DNA from: Brachionus manjavacas
Lineage: Eukaryota > Rotifera > Eurotatoria > Ploima > Brachionidae
Assembly (NCBI GenBank): GCA_019054805.1
Contig: JAHQIY010000004.1
Location: 1,054,001-1,118,000, forward strand
Reading direction: 5' to 3'
DNA length: 64,000 bases
Below are positions 54,836 to 64,000 of the stretch, piece after piece (within the stretch, counting starts at the first letter, position 1; each line of letters starts with the position of its first letter). Position numbers and translations under genes: made by a program. Below the pieces are notes generated by a model, which was not told where the DNA came from, searched no databases, and worked only from the letters and a program-made list of their open reading frames with translations.

Positions 54836-55980
54836 ATTAATAGACAGAGAAATTTTTGTTAATTCCCAAAATTTCAACATGGGTGGGATAAGTTACTGAA
54901 ATATTCCGTCAAGAACAAAGCTTCATGGATTCAAATTTAGTTAGCATTTTTCAATGAAGTAAAAATAAAAATAAAAATTTCTAAAGCTCAATTAGAAAAA
55001 AATCAAAAAATCAAGAAAATTGTTTCAGAAAACGAATCACAAACAATTGAATTGCACATTAATGGTATTTCTTGTTTATTTTTAGATAATCAATTAATCG
55101 AATTGATTAAAAAGTTAGATTTAGACTTGTAATTATTTTCTAGATAATTAACTTTTATAATTTTAATAAATTTTTTTTTTCTAATAGTGACATTTCTATA
55201 TTTTGCATTTCTTTATTTTTTGTCTTCTATTTTTTTTTCATGTTTTGATAGATCTCCGGAAATAATAGCTATTGCATTTAGTACATTATTTTTTATTAAC
55301 CCACTTATTTAATATAGAATCAAACTTTCTTTAGAAATGAATAATCAAATATTCTCAGAAAATTTTAAATTATTCAAATTTTTCTTTTTCTGTAATCAAC
55401 TTAAACTGAGAAGTGATTTTAATTCACTTATTAACATGAATAGGAAAAAAGCCCAATAAAAATGTATTGACCATGAATGGACAATCAACAATGCATGAAA
55501 CTGAAACAAAATTTTTTTAATAAATACAATTAAATTACTCCGTAAACTTATCAAAGTAGTCTCACAACTAAAGCTTTATAGCTCATATGTTTTCATAAAT
55601 TAAACAAAACCATTCTCTACAGATTTGTGGTCAATATATTTTTCCCATTTTTTAAATTTGAAATTTGATTAAATAATTTTTTGTCCCAATTCCCAAATTG
55701 AATATAAAAACGACCATTTGAATATTTTAAAACTTAATTAATCAAATGATTGTGATAATTTAAAAAAAATAAATATTTTTATACTTGAATTGTCTAATAA
55801 TGGTTCATTATCAAATTAGCACCCAGAGGACTGGCCTGTGATTTATTTAACAAAGATAATTCAAATAATAAATAATTGTTATTTAGATAAAAAATATTTT
55901 TTTATTCAAAATACAAATATTAAACCAAAAATATTATAAAAAATTTTTTAACTTACAAAAACGAAATTATTTTATTATAT
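54836..55980. other. AT-rich region, mostly empty
   Basis: The only coding-like piece is at about 54972-55132: KISKAQLEKNQKIKKIVSEN, then ESQTIELHINGISCLFLDNQ and LIELIKKLDLDL-stop, without a Met start. Family unknown. Confidence 0.35.
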
Positions 55981-56030
55981 TAATCGACGCGTTTCGACCA
56001 AAATGGCCTTCTTCAGGATCTAAAATGACT
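55974..56030 (-). ncRNA. Type I hammerhead ribozyme motif (Penelope-associated)
   Basis: On the minus strand the core reads CUGAAGA (56016-56010; CUGANGA), then stem II GGCCA-UUU-UGGUC, GAAA (55995-55992), and a minimal stem III ACGCGU ending in the GUC cleavage triplet (55988-55986). Stem I can pair GAUC before the core with GAUU after GUC. Very short stem III is known for hammerheads in Penelope-like elements, where activity usually needs dimers. It lies 3' of the GIY-YIG ORF on the same strand, as expected. Confidence 0.8.
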
Positions 56031-56236
56031 AGTATTTTGAGAAAAGTTAATTAATAACCCAATAAAATAAAATAAAAAAATTTTTTTGAAAATATAGAAA
56101 ATTGAAATTTTTCAACATAAAATTACATTATTTAGAGTAATATTTAATAAGAAATTAAAATATAATAAAAAAAGTTTTTCAATATTCTAAACTAATTTCA
56201 ATATTTTATTTACATTATTATAAAAAAGTCAAAGTT

Positions 56237-56875
56237 TTAATATTTTCTATTTTTTGTATTTTTACATTTATTAAAGGGATATTTAAACTTAAAAAAAAAG
56301 TGTAACAAATCTGTTTCAGTCGTTTTACGAATTAGATCATCATTTAGGTCTGATTTAAATATATTAAAAATAAAATCTTCTTTTTTGTGACCAATTATGT
56401 TAAAATGAATAGCAACTTCAGAACACTTGTCGTAATTGCTAAGTGATTTTCTCAAATCTTTATTTAATTTTTTTATTGAATATAAATTTTCCGATATTCT
56501 TTTTTTAGCACATCTAGAAGATTCTCCAATATAAAATATATTACATTTTCTGCACTTAATAAAATAAATAATCTCTATTGTATCGCAATTTGAATTAGTT
56601 AAAAATGGAATAAAAAAATTTTTATATTTAATAAAGCTACTTTCACAAGAAAACTGACAAATATTACAATTAGTTTGATAGCATTTTTCTGAATAATAAT
56701 TAGGTTTCTGGTCTATTTTAAAATTCAATACAAAAAGTGAACCAATATTTTTATCAATTCTATTTACAACCAGGAGGTTTTTATCTTTTATAAAATTGGA
56801 ATATTTTTTTAAAAAATTTCTAAATATTTTTATTTTTTTAATAATGTTTAATTTAAATAATTCAGGTTAAGTTAA
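56237..56875 (-). pseudogene. Penelope-like element GIY-YIG endonuclease, 5'-truncated
   Basis: The frame is open from about 56875 (LFKLNIIKKIKIFRNFLKKY; LLVVNRIDKNIG) through 56728 to 56237. It includes the linker zinc motif CYQTNCNICQFSC, then IEIIYFIKCRKCNIFYIGES, the paired strands of the GIY-YIG nuclease, and the conserved Arg in CAKKRISENLYSI. The C-terminal part (HFNIIGHKKEDFIFNIF; TETDLLHFF) is also typical. RT sequence upstream is missing. The nuclease would nick target DNA for priming. No stop interrupts the part that remains. Confidence 0.88.
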
Positions 56876-57286
56876 TGGTAAATCTTTTATAAGAAACATT
56901 AAAAATTACAATTGTGGTTCAGGGCACCGGATCGACACCATTTTAGAATTAGCCTTTTTTTTTTCCAAAGCTATACTTTTCTATTTTTGAAATGCTGTCA
57001 GAATCTGAAATGATAAAAAGAATCAGAGTTTTCTATTAAATTTTTTCTATATGTTTATTTTAAACATTTTTATACGTCGTAGTTAATTAAAACTGAAAAT
57101 AAAAATAATTAATTAAAAACTTTTAAATACGAAAATTTTGAAGACAAATTGCTCAACCAAATTTGACTACAAAAAAATGATGTAAAACAATTAAATTTAG
57201 TTAAAATGAGAAATTATACCAATAATGTGTATTAAATTATTTAGATCTACGATTTTTAAATATTTTTTTTTAGATGATTTAATTTT
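56876..57286. other. AT-rich spacer, no gene seen
   Basis: No supported frame. Confidence 0.4.
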
Positions 57287-58140
57287 TTGTTAAAAAAATC
57301 AATTAATTACCGAAAAAGACTATTTTTTGGGAAACGTGTGTCCAAAATTCGTCGCACTTGTGCTGCCCATCTGAGTCTTATCGTTCTGACCATTTTATCA
57401 AGTGAAACAGTTTTTGTTCTGTCAATCCAATCCTTTGAGGACCCACTATGCATTAAACGTTTTCTGTAAGAACTACTAAGTTTTTGGTGGTCAGAAAGAC
57501 TGCACGTCTAAGACTCTGCACCTTAAATGATAGTGGTCTTTAATGTAGCTAAATCTTACTCTTAGTTCTGATACTGATTTCCAGTTTGTTCCATATTGAT
57601 TTCAAGCGCTGAAACCTGTAAGCTCCAAGTCCTATTCTACTCTGGATCTCGGCACTAGATTTCGAATCTTTTTTCATACGACATCCCAGGTATATAAAAT
57701 GGTCAGCTTGTTCTACCTTTTAACCCCTGATTCACAGAGTCTCGTGAACTGCATCTTTAACATTAACTTACATCATTTTTGTCTTCTTGATGTTGATTCT
57801 TGTTGATGAAGTCCCCACTTTAGCATTCTCACATCGAGGCGTTTCATAGATTGGCACAGAGCCTTTTCATTTTCGCACAACAGTACTAAGTCATCTGCCT
57901 AATGAAGTGCTATTGTGCGCTGTTTCGCAGCCACTTTCGTGGCCACGACTATTTTATCATCTGGCATTGAGTACTTAATTTCCAGTCCAAGATAATCTAA
58001 ACCACAAAGAGCCTCTGTTGCTATGAAATATATGTAGACATTAAAAAGCGCTGGTGATAAAAGGCAACATTGTCTTAGTCCAATTTTCACCCTAAATCAG
58101 CCGGTCATCTGACCGTTCACACGCTCTGCGGCCTCCGTAT
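57287..58140 (-). pseudogene. Non-LTR retrotransposon RT fragment
   Basis: Minus strand: GLRQCCLLSPALFNVYI (RT block GLRQGCxLSP with Gly replaced by Cys), LDYLGLEIKYSMPDDKIVV, IALH-stop-ADDLVLLCENEK (catalytic ADD), KRLDVRMLKWGLH, and post-RT pieces with LYTWDVV and NLVPRSRIGLGAYRFQRLK. Frequent stops and frameshifts. It is distinct from the CR1 and RTE remnants. Confidence 0.75.
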
Positions 58141-59008
58141 CTTAAAATTACCTAATAAAATTTTATGTGCTAATAAAATAATTTATATTTTTAAAAAATT
58201 AAAATTAAATACGAGAGAATAAATTAGCTGCTACCAAAAAATATATTCTTAATTAAACTAAGACTGTTTTAAGTCTCGAATCTACGTTTTGATCTGAATA
58301 AAAATGTTGAGGCAAGTCCGATTTTAAATTTTAAAAATACAACAAAAGATTGTGTAAAAAGTAGGGGACTTTGCTTGTCCAATTTACTAAGAAATAGAAA
58401 CTTAGATGGCCAATATAATTAAAGACTTCTATATGAACTTTATTATTTATCAAAATGACTGTCTATTATAAATTTTTAAAATTTACAAAATTATTTTTTA
58501 CAAACATATTGTAGTACTGACCGAGTGTGTGAATAATAAGCTTAGTATTTAGTTAAACACTTTATTCTAAAATAAGTTTAGAATTTAACAACTTATCTTT
58601 TCTCTTAAAGTAACAAGTTATATTTATAGTCTGATCATGTCACCATACTACAATATTTTACCATGAGAGATAATTATTTTTATATTACCACGTTTTTGAT
58701 AATTTTTGGACTTGCGCAGTTTGGGCCAAGAATGTTGATTTATTTTTTCAATTTTCTTTTTCAATTTCCAAATGTTAAATAAAACTAAAAATCCACAATT
58801 GAAAAAATTCAGAACTTGGCGAAGTAAATTTCGTCGATTTTAAAACACAATGAAATATTTGTAGATTCAAATTTAAGATCAAACAATTCCATTAATTAAA
58901 CAAACAAGTAAAGACGCTCTATTGAATTTGAGTGAAAGAAAAGAGAAAAATTATTTAAATAATCATTTTAGAATTAGAAAGAAATTAGTTATAGATGATA
59001 AATTTAAA
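58141..59008. other. Intergenic, upstream of tetraspan gene B
   Basis: The last ~190 bp share patches with the upstream region of gene A: AGTAAATT.CGTC and GTAAAGA.CGCTCTA, with TTTGAGTGA.AGAAAA after a short gap. No promoter element beyond this. Confidence 0.5.
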
Positions 59009-59573
59009 ATGCAACTAGAGTTTAATAAAGAATATTTATGGCCACAATCAGGAATATTGCGATTATCTCTTATTTTGGCTTTACTTGCAGCTTGGATATC
59101 GGCTGCGACGGCTGGCACTGATGCATATCGTTCCAACCGCGATGCGTTTCTTGCATTAGCCATCATTGCTTTTATCTTTTCAATCTTCATTTTTGTCTTT
59201 AATATTTTAAGCTTGACTAAAATAGAAGTTATTTCCTCTTTTCCATGGATTATTATTGTAATAATTTAAAATTGATTAATAATTTTTTAGCTTTAAATTA
59301 CTGATATTTTAGTTTGCTGTGCTTGACGTACTTATGCTTGTAGCTTTGCTTGTTGTTTCAATAGTTGTTGCAGCTACAGTAGAAAAAGCAAATTGTGCTA
59401 TTTTTTTAGGATTTTGTGCCAAAATTTTTAAACCACAACCTTTTTTGGTATCAGCTATTTTTGGATTTATTTCATGCATCTTTTACATCGAAATACTTGT
59501 CTTGACAGCTTTACAGATCAAAAAGTCGGGAGCCTTTCAAGTTTCAACAACATCAAATGCACAACAGGGTTAA
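59009..59573 (+). CDS. MARVEL-like four-pass membrane protein B
   Basis: Exons 59009-59257 and 59313-59573, intron 55 bp, phase 0, 169 residues. Starts MQLEFNKEYLWPQSGILRLS, chosen by alignment with gene A; the frame is open upstream to an in-frame Met at 58922. Spans: LILALLAAWISAATAG, AFLALAIIAFIFSIFIFVFN, LMLVALLVVSIVVAATV and SAIFGFISCIFYIEILVLTA. Loop one has YRSNRDAFLA and the exon ends SSFPWIII. The loop before span 4 has an insertion (NCAIFLGFCAKIFKPQP) absent from A. The tail QIKKSGAFQVSTTSNAQQG resembles A. Confidence 0.85.
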
Positions 59574-60699
59574 GATATTGGCATGATACAAAAAGGATCT
59601 GATTATACATAAAATTTTAATCTGAAATAAATTAGAAAAATATATTGTAGAGTTTGTTCATTTATCTTTAAACAACAAAGTTTTTTTTTAAAATAAATAA
59701 TTATCAGATGGAAAAATAAGTTTTAAACTCAGGCAGCTTAGCTAGACAGCTTGTCATAGCAATTGGTCCATAAATATTAGGATATTCAGCTAGAGGTGAT
59801 TTCCAAAATATTTAGATAATCCTTGCAATGCTAAAATGCATATTAACCCGTCAAATCAATAATTCTAATTTTTAATTTATATTTCTAAATTTCATTTTAA
59901 CTCAAGAAAAAGAAAGGACTGAGTAAAATCTGTTTGCATTTGATGTACCAAGATGAGGCCCGTTTTCATTCTTTTAAAAGTTAGCTCAAGCACATGCTGC
60001 GTTTGACTCTATGGTTTCATGAAATGAAAAAAATTTATTGCAAAGTAAAATCTTTTTTCAAAAATTAAGGTACAGAGAAGAAAAAACTTTTTATTTTTTT
60101 TCTAGAAGATATTTAGAAAAAATTTGTGCAAACGAATTCCATGCTCTGCCAAAACTATTTTGATCAAAGATTCTTCATAGTGTGCGTTTTTGAGAAAATT
60201 TCAGAAATTTTTTAGAGCTTAGAATTATACAAATTATTAGTATAAATTTTTTAATACTGAACTGTTTGCAGGGTCTTTTTTGTACTAAAATTTCAGATTG
60301 ACAAGCAAAATATTAAAGTGATTTAAAAATTAAAATAAAAAAATAATTTTTTGATTAGATTGAGAAAATAATTGATCAATTTCTTAAATTATTTGATTAT
60401 GAAAGCCTTTTTTGCAATTTATTTCTTTAATAATATCAGATTTTTGGTGCATGTATTTTTTTCTCATTTTGTGAGTTAATAACTTGAGTTAAGTGGTTGG
60501 ATGCAGAAACGTGAGTGCCATTAAGTTTCAAGAAATTTTTTGATTCTTTAGAAAACCTTCAATTGCTTGTCTAATAGTTAATTTTGCTTATTACTCAAAA
60601 CCAAACCAAAAATATCAATTTCTGAACAAAAAAGTTAAAAAGTTAAAAAAAAAATAAAAAAAAATTTTACTTATTAGTTAAAAAATGGCTCAATTTGAC
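59574..60699. other. AT-rich region, no gene seen
   Basis: 3' flank of gene B followed by low-complexity DNA. Confidence 0.45.
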
Positions 60700-61165
60700 T
60701 GAAGAGTTTAAAATTTTTACAAAAATAAAAGAAAAAGCTTTGGTATATCAAACTAGACAGTTTGAAAATTAAAAATGCAAACAAAATGGTAAACCTCAAA
60801 GTTCAAGTGAGACAATTAATGTCATCAAAGAGGTTTTAAGTAATAAAGAAGACCCCACTGCATGTCCACATTGCGGAAACTATATGTCAGGTACGTAAGG
60901 GTTCAATATACATATAGGTAGAGTACGCAATTAATTTTTTTAAATGACTCGATTTTTTTAAATTAATATATTTATATTTGGACTTAAAAAATTTTGTTTC
61001 AATAAATTTTTTTGATCACCTATTTTTTTGTTTGATCACGTAATTTGTTGTTTGATCACCAAAACTTATTTATGATCACATACTAAAAATAGTAAAAATA
61101 ATTCTTTTTTATTGATCACCTAACCTGTGGTCAGTGTTGGATGACATAAACTATGAGACCCATTT
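60700..61165 (+). mobile_element. Degraded relative of the zinc-finger TIR element
   Basis: Contains EVLSNKEDPTACPHCGNYMS then a broken second half (GFNIHIGR), matching the finger at 22.0 kb (LNNKKEPIKCNFCGNYF). The right side has repeated TTTGATCACCTA/TTGATCACCTAACCTG motifs and ends ATGACATAAACTATGAGACCCA, resembling the TIR end of that element. Left end not identified. Confidence 0.55.
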
Positions 61166-61329
61166 TTTCTTTATTTGAATTTCTAAATTAAAATTTCAAA
61201 AAAATCCAATTAATATTTAAAATTTAAAATCGTTAAAACTGAAATTTAGCTACTTACTAAATTCAAATAAGAAATTAAATAAAAACAAATTATTAGAGTA
61301 TATTTTTTATTAATGGATTCAAACATTAT

Positions 61330-61992
61330 CTCTGAAATATGTCCAAACCGAAAAAGACCTCGGAGTCACCCTCTCACGTAACCTGAAATTCTCCACCCAC
61401 ATTAGAATCAAGGCCAACAAAGCTACCGCCATCCTCGGACAACTAAAGAGAACATTTAGGTACTGCACCGTCGACACGTGCAGGATCCTCTACTGTGCTT
61501 TCATCAGACCCCACCTTGAGTACGCAGCAGCAATTTGGTGTCCTCACAGCAAGAAGGACATCAAAATACTCGAATCTGTGCAACGAAGGGCCACCAAGCT
61601 AGTGAACAGATACAGGAACTGGAGCTATGCTGATCGCCTCGCTGTCTTGGGACTCACGACACTTCAGGAGCGCCGTTTAAGAGGAGACATGATCCAGCTG
61701 TTCAAATTCTATCGCGGTGTCAACGCTTTACGCTGAGTGAAACCTTTAGAACACTGTAACTCTCTCTCGCAAGCAGAACCAGCCGGCAATATAAGGGGAC
61801 ACAGAAGAAGACTTTCTGGCCAAGTCACGACCAAATCAGCAGCGAGCTAACTTCTTCACCAACAGAGTCATCAACAAGTGGAATTTATCTCTCGATTTTT
61901 GTGCAACTAGCTACCATAGATGGCTTCCGAGTAAGCTATCTCCGAAAGCTCGCTTGCTATCGCTTATTTTTATTATTATTATTATTATTAAT
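61330..61992 (+). pseudogene. CR1/L2-like retrotransposon 3' fragment
   Basis: QTEKDLGVTLSRNLKFSTHI, RIKANKATAILGQLKRTFRY, CRILYCAFIRPHLEYAAAIW, CPHSKKDIKILESVQRRATK, YADRLAVLGLTTLQERRLRG and DMIQLFKFYRGVNALR-stop, then shifted frames. Higher GC than the flanks. Ends in a (TTA)n tract at about 61970-61990, the microsatellite-like 3' end expected of this group. 5'-truncated within RT. Confidence 0.9.
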
Positions 61993-62319
61993 TATTAAAA
62001 ATGGTTCTGATTTGGATTTGAAGAAAATATACCAATTGGATATTCTACTAATGATAACCGGCGAAGAATTAAAAATAATACTTAATTAATTTTACTATTT
62101 AACTAAAAACCTTTTAGTCTTTTTCATTGATTTTTCAGCATCCAAAATATTTCAAAGATGTAAAACTAGTTTTTCCAAAACAAGAAAAATTAAAGGCATT
62201 TTAATTCAATTCATTTAAACACTCATATGATTTGAATTGAAAAAAATACGAAATTTGTAAATTAAATTCGTATTTCTCAAATTTTAATTTTGGTATTTTG
62301 CTAAACCAATTTTTTCAAA

Positions 62320-62891
62320 ATGGTTGTTCAAAGCTATTTTAAATCTTTGAAAGGACTTTTAAGAGTTTTTCTTCTACTACTTTTATTAGGCATGATAGTT
62401 TCGTCAGCTGTCGCTCTCAAAACAAATCTCTCTAAACTAAAAGATTTGGAACCAAATCGATCAGCTTTATTGGCATTTTCAATTATTGGCTTTCTTGAGA
62501 ACTTGTTAATTTACCTACTGAACACATTTGATGGAATAAATGCGCAGCCTTTATCACAATATCCAATTTTTTTAATAGTAATAATCATTTAAGAAGAGAT
62601 GATGAATAATTAAAATTATTTTTTTAGTCTACAATTATAGAAGTTTTAATTTCAATTGGAATTCTAGGAGCTTCGATTGGTGCCGCAATCGCTGAGTCAG
62701 ACTTCGAAGAAATTGAAGATTTCAATCAAAATAGAGGCTCATATGCAGTGGCAGCTGGTTTCGGTTTTGCGTCCTTTATCATTTACTTTGCTATAATCAT
62801 TTTGGCTTTTATTGACCTATCCAAAACAAAAATATTTGAAAGTGTGAATACAAATGTTCAGGATCCCGCTGCTATACAAGAAACTCCATAA
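62320..62891 (+). CDS. MARVEL-like four-pass membrane protein C
   Basis: Exons 62320-62577 and 62628-62891, intron 50 bp, phase 0, 173 residues. Starts MVVQSYFKSLKGLLRVFLLL. Spans: VFLLLLLLGMIVSSAVA, LLAFSIIGFLENLLIYLLN, IIEVLISIGILGASIGAAIA and AAGFGFASFIIYFAIIILAF. Loop one has the EPNRSALLAF variant of the NRDAFLA motif seen in A and B. The intron falls at the same place (YPIFLI|STIIEV). The tail is acidic/neutral (VNTNVQDPAAIQETP). More diverged than A and B are from each other. Confidence 0.82.
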
Positions 62892-63691
62892 ATAGGATAC
62901 TTTGATTTTTACCTTTTAAAAAAAATCAGTATTCATTCTTATTTTAATTTAATAATGTGTTAATTTTTAGTTGCTAATAAAAATAATAAGTTAAAGGGGT
63001 GGTTTATAAAAAAATTATGGAACTTTAGCATTCCAAGTCAAATTAATCTAAATGAAGAACAGAAAAAATTTTCGAGTCTTCTTCCGCGAGTAGCTAGCTA
63101 TTGTTTCATCGAAAAAAAGATATAATATTTTAATAAATGTAAATAAATGAAGCAATTTGTCTCTCAAATACATTTTATTTCTAAATAAATAAAAGAAAAT
63201 TAAAATAAACAACTAATGTCTAGTTTCAAAAATAGATCAATACTTCTCAATGATAATAATTTTTTAGCAATTAATAAATGTGCTGATTCAAAAATAAAAA
63301 AAACCCAATATAGGCTAAGTAAAAATTTTGTTCAAATTTCATCTATTTAAATTTTCAATTAACATATTAAAATTTATATTTGGCTTGTATTTAATTTTGC
63401 ACAATAAATTAATTACAAGTTGCAATTAATCACAATAGTTTTTCCAAAAGAGTACTACATTATTTTATGTGCACTAAGTTATTCGGTTTTTTACCAAAAT
63501 AATTCAAATCAGAACTTTTATATTTCAAAACTTTACTATATAAATCATCTCGCACTTGAATCATTTTTGATTTAAACTAAAATATTTTTTGACATGAACT
63601 AATATAATCATTGACTTGAACTAAAATAATTTTAAAAATTAATTTAGACTTAAATTTAGATTTAAATGTTTATTTATTATTTAAATAGACT
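62892..63691. other. AT-rich spacer, no gene seen
   Basis: 3' flank of gene C. No supported frame. Confidence 0.4.
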
Positions 63692-63853
63692 ATGAGTAAT
63701 GAAACTCCTTTAGCTATTGTTCGTATATCAAAAGAAAGTAAAACAGATATAAAAGCAGCAAAGGTTAGGAAAGCAGTTTTTAACATATCTAATAAAGAGT
63801 TTTTAAAATCTGATTTAGATTGTGCCAATTTTTTGATTTACAATAAAAAATAA
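63692..63853 (+). CDS. Short open frame of unknown function
   Basis: 53 codons: MSNETPLAIVRISKESKTDI, KAAKVRKAVFNISNKEFLKS, DLDCANFLIYNKK-stop. Basic and polar. It lies just before the repeat shared with 34.4 kb, so it could belong to that element. Confidence 0.3.
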   Translation: MSNETPLAIVRISKESKTDIKAAKVRKAVFNISNKEFLKSDLDCANFLIYNKK

Positions 63854-63920
63854 GACGATTTCTGAGGGTGTTTCATATGGTAGGTGATAAATCTCCTTAT
63901 AGGATATATTTTGGAGTACT

Positions 63921-64000
63921 TTTTATTTATGAAAATAAGTATGTGAAGCTAAACTAAAGATGAAGAAGCTGTAATCAATTAAAGACCCTATTAGAGCATT
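63921..64000. repeat. Dispersed repeat, partner at 34.4 kb
   Basis: Matches 34424-34510 but lacks CACTCAAAATCGGGAGG after TTAA; the window ends within it. Confidence 0.6.

Noticed and set aside
61966-61992. (TTA)n as an independent microsatellite
   Set aside because: It sits at the expected 3' end of the CR1-like fragment, so it is reported there.
1-64000. Bacterial-type operons, promoters or ribosome binding sites
   Set aside because: Spliced genes, retroelements and eukaryotic pseudogenes make a prokaryotic reading untenable.

Overview
This window is AT-rich eukaryotic nuclear DNA from a small invertebrate. Recognisable host genes are animal ones: a CYB5D1-type cytochrome b5-domain protein, a GABARAP/ATG8 protein and four four-pass membrane proteins. 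Most introns are 49-60 bp. The mix of Penelope-like, Gypsy-like, CR1/L2-like and RTE-like retroelements with ISL2EU, piggyBac, Tc1, MULE and hAT/pogo-type DNA transposons suggests a rotifer-like genome (Brachionus-type monogonont). That assignment is inference; no species-diagnostic marker is present.

Layout. 1-3.95 kb: minus-strand Gypsy-like LTR element whose RT core and RNase H are deleted. 4.7-7.3 kb: decayed ISL2EU/IS4EU-type (PIF/Harbinger-related) DNA transposon with two introns and a second ORF. 7.8-8.5 kb: possible small multi-exon gene (minus). 8.7-14.2 kb: second minus-strand Gypsy-like element with 108-111 bp LTRs, broken gag-pol, a hydrophobic ORF before gag and an RRM-like ORF after integrase. 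15.0-16.2 kb: trehalase pseudogene. 16.4-17.6 kb: piggyBac-like deletion derivative. 20-24.6 kb: CR1-like remnant, a long-TIR element with one C2H2 finger, a TA-flanked TIR element and a MULE remnant. 25.3 kb: intact ATG8/GABARAP gene. 26.9-32.4 kb: CR1 and RTE remnants. 33.2-33.9 kb: intact two-exon CYB5D1 homologue. 34.5-35.8 kb: piggyBac-like copy interrupted by a hAT-type MITE. 36.4-62.9 kb: four intact same-strand MARVEL-like tetraspan genes plus a fragment of a fifth, interleaved with transposons, an ANKIB1-like pseudogene, a solo LTR, several dispersed repeats and a Penelope-like element with a hammerhead ribozyme motif.

The intact, probably functional host genes are ATG8 (25.3 kb, minus), CYB5D1 (33.2 kb, plus) and the tetraspan paralogues at 36.4, 49.7, 59.0 and 62.3 kb (all plus). 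The four paralogues share a phase-0 intron between their second and third membrane segments. Everything else recognisable is mobile-element sequence or pseudogene. The remaining gaps are AT-rich DNA in which I see no coding signal.
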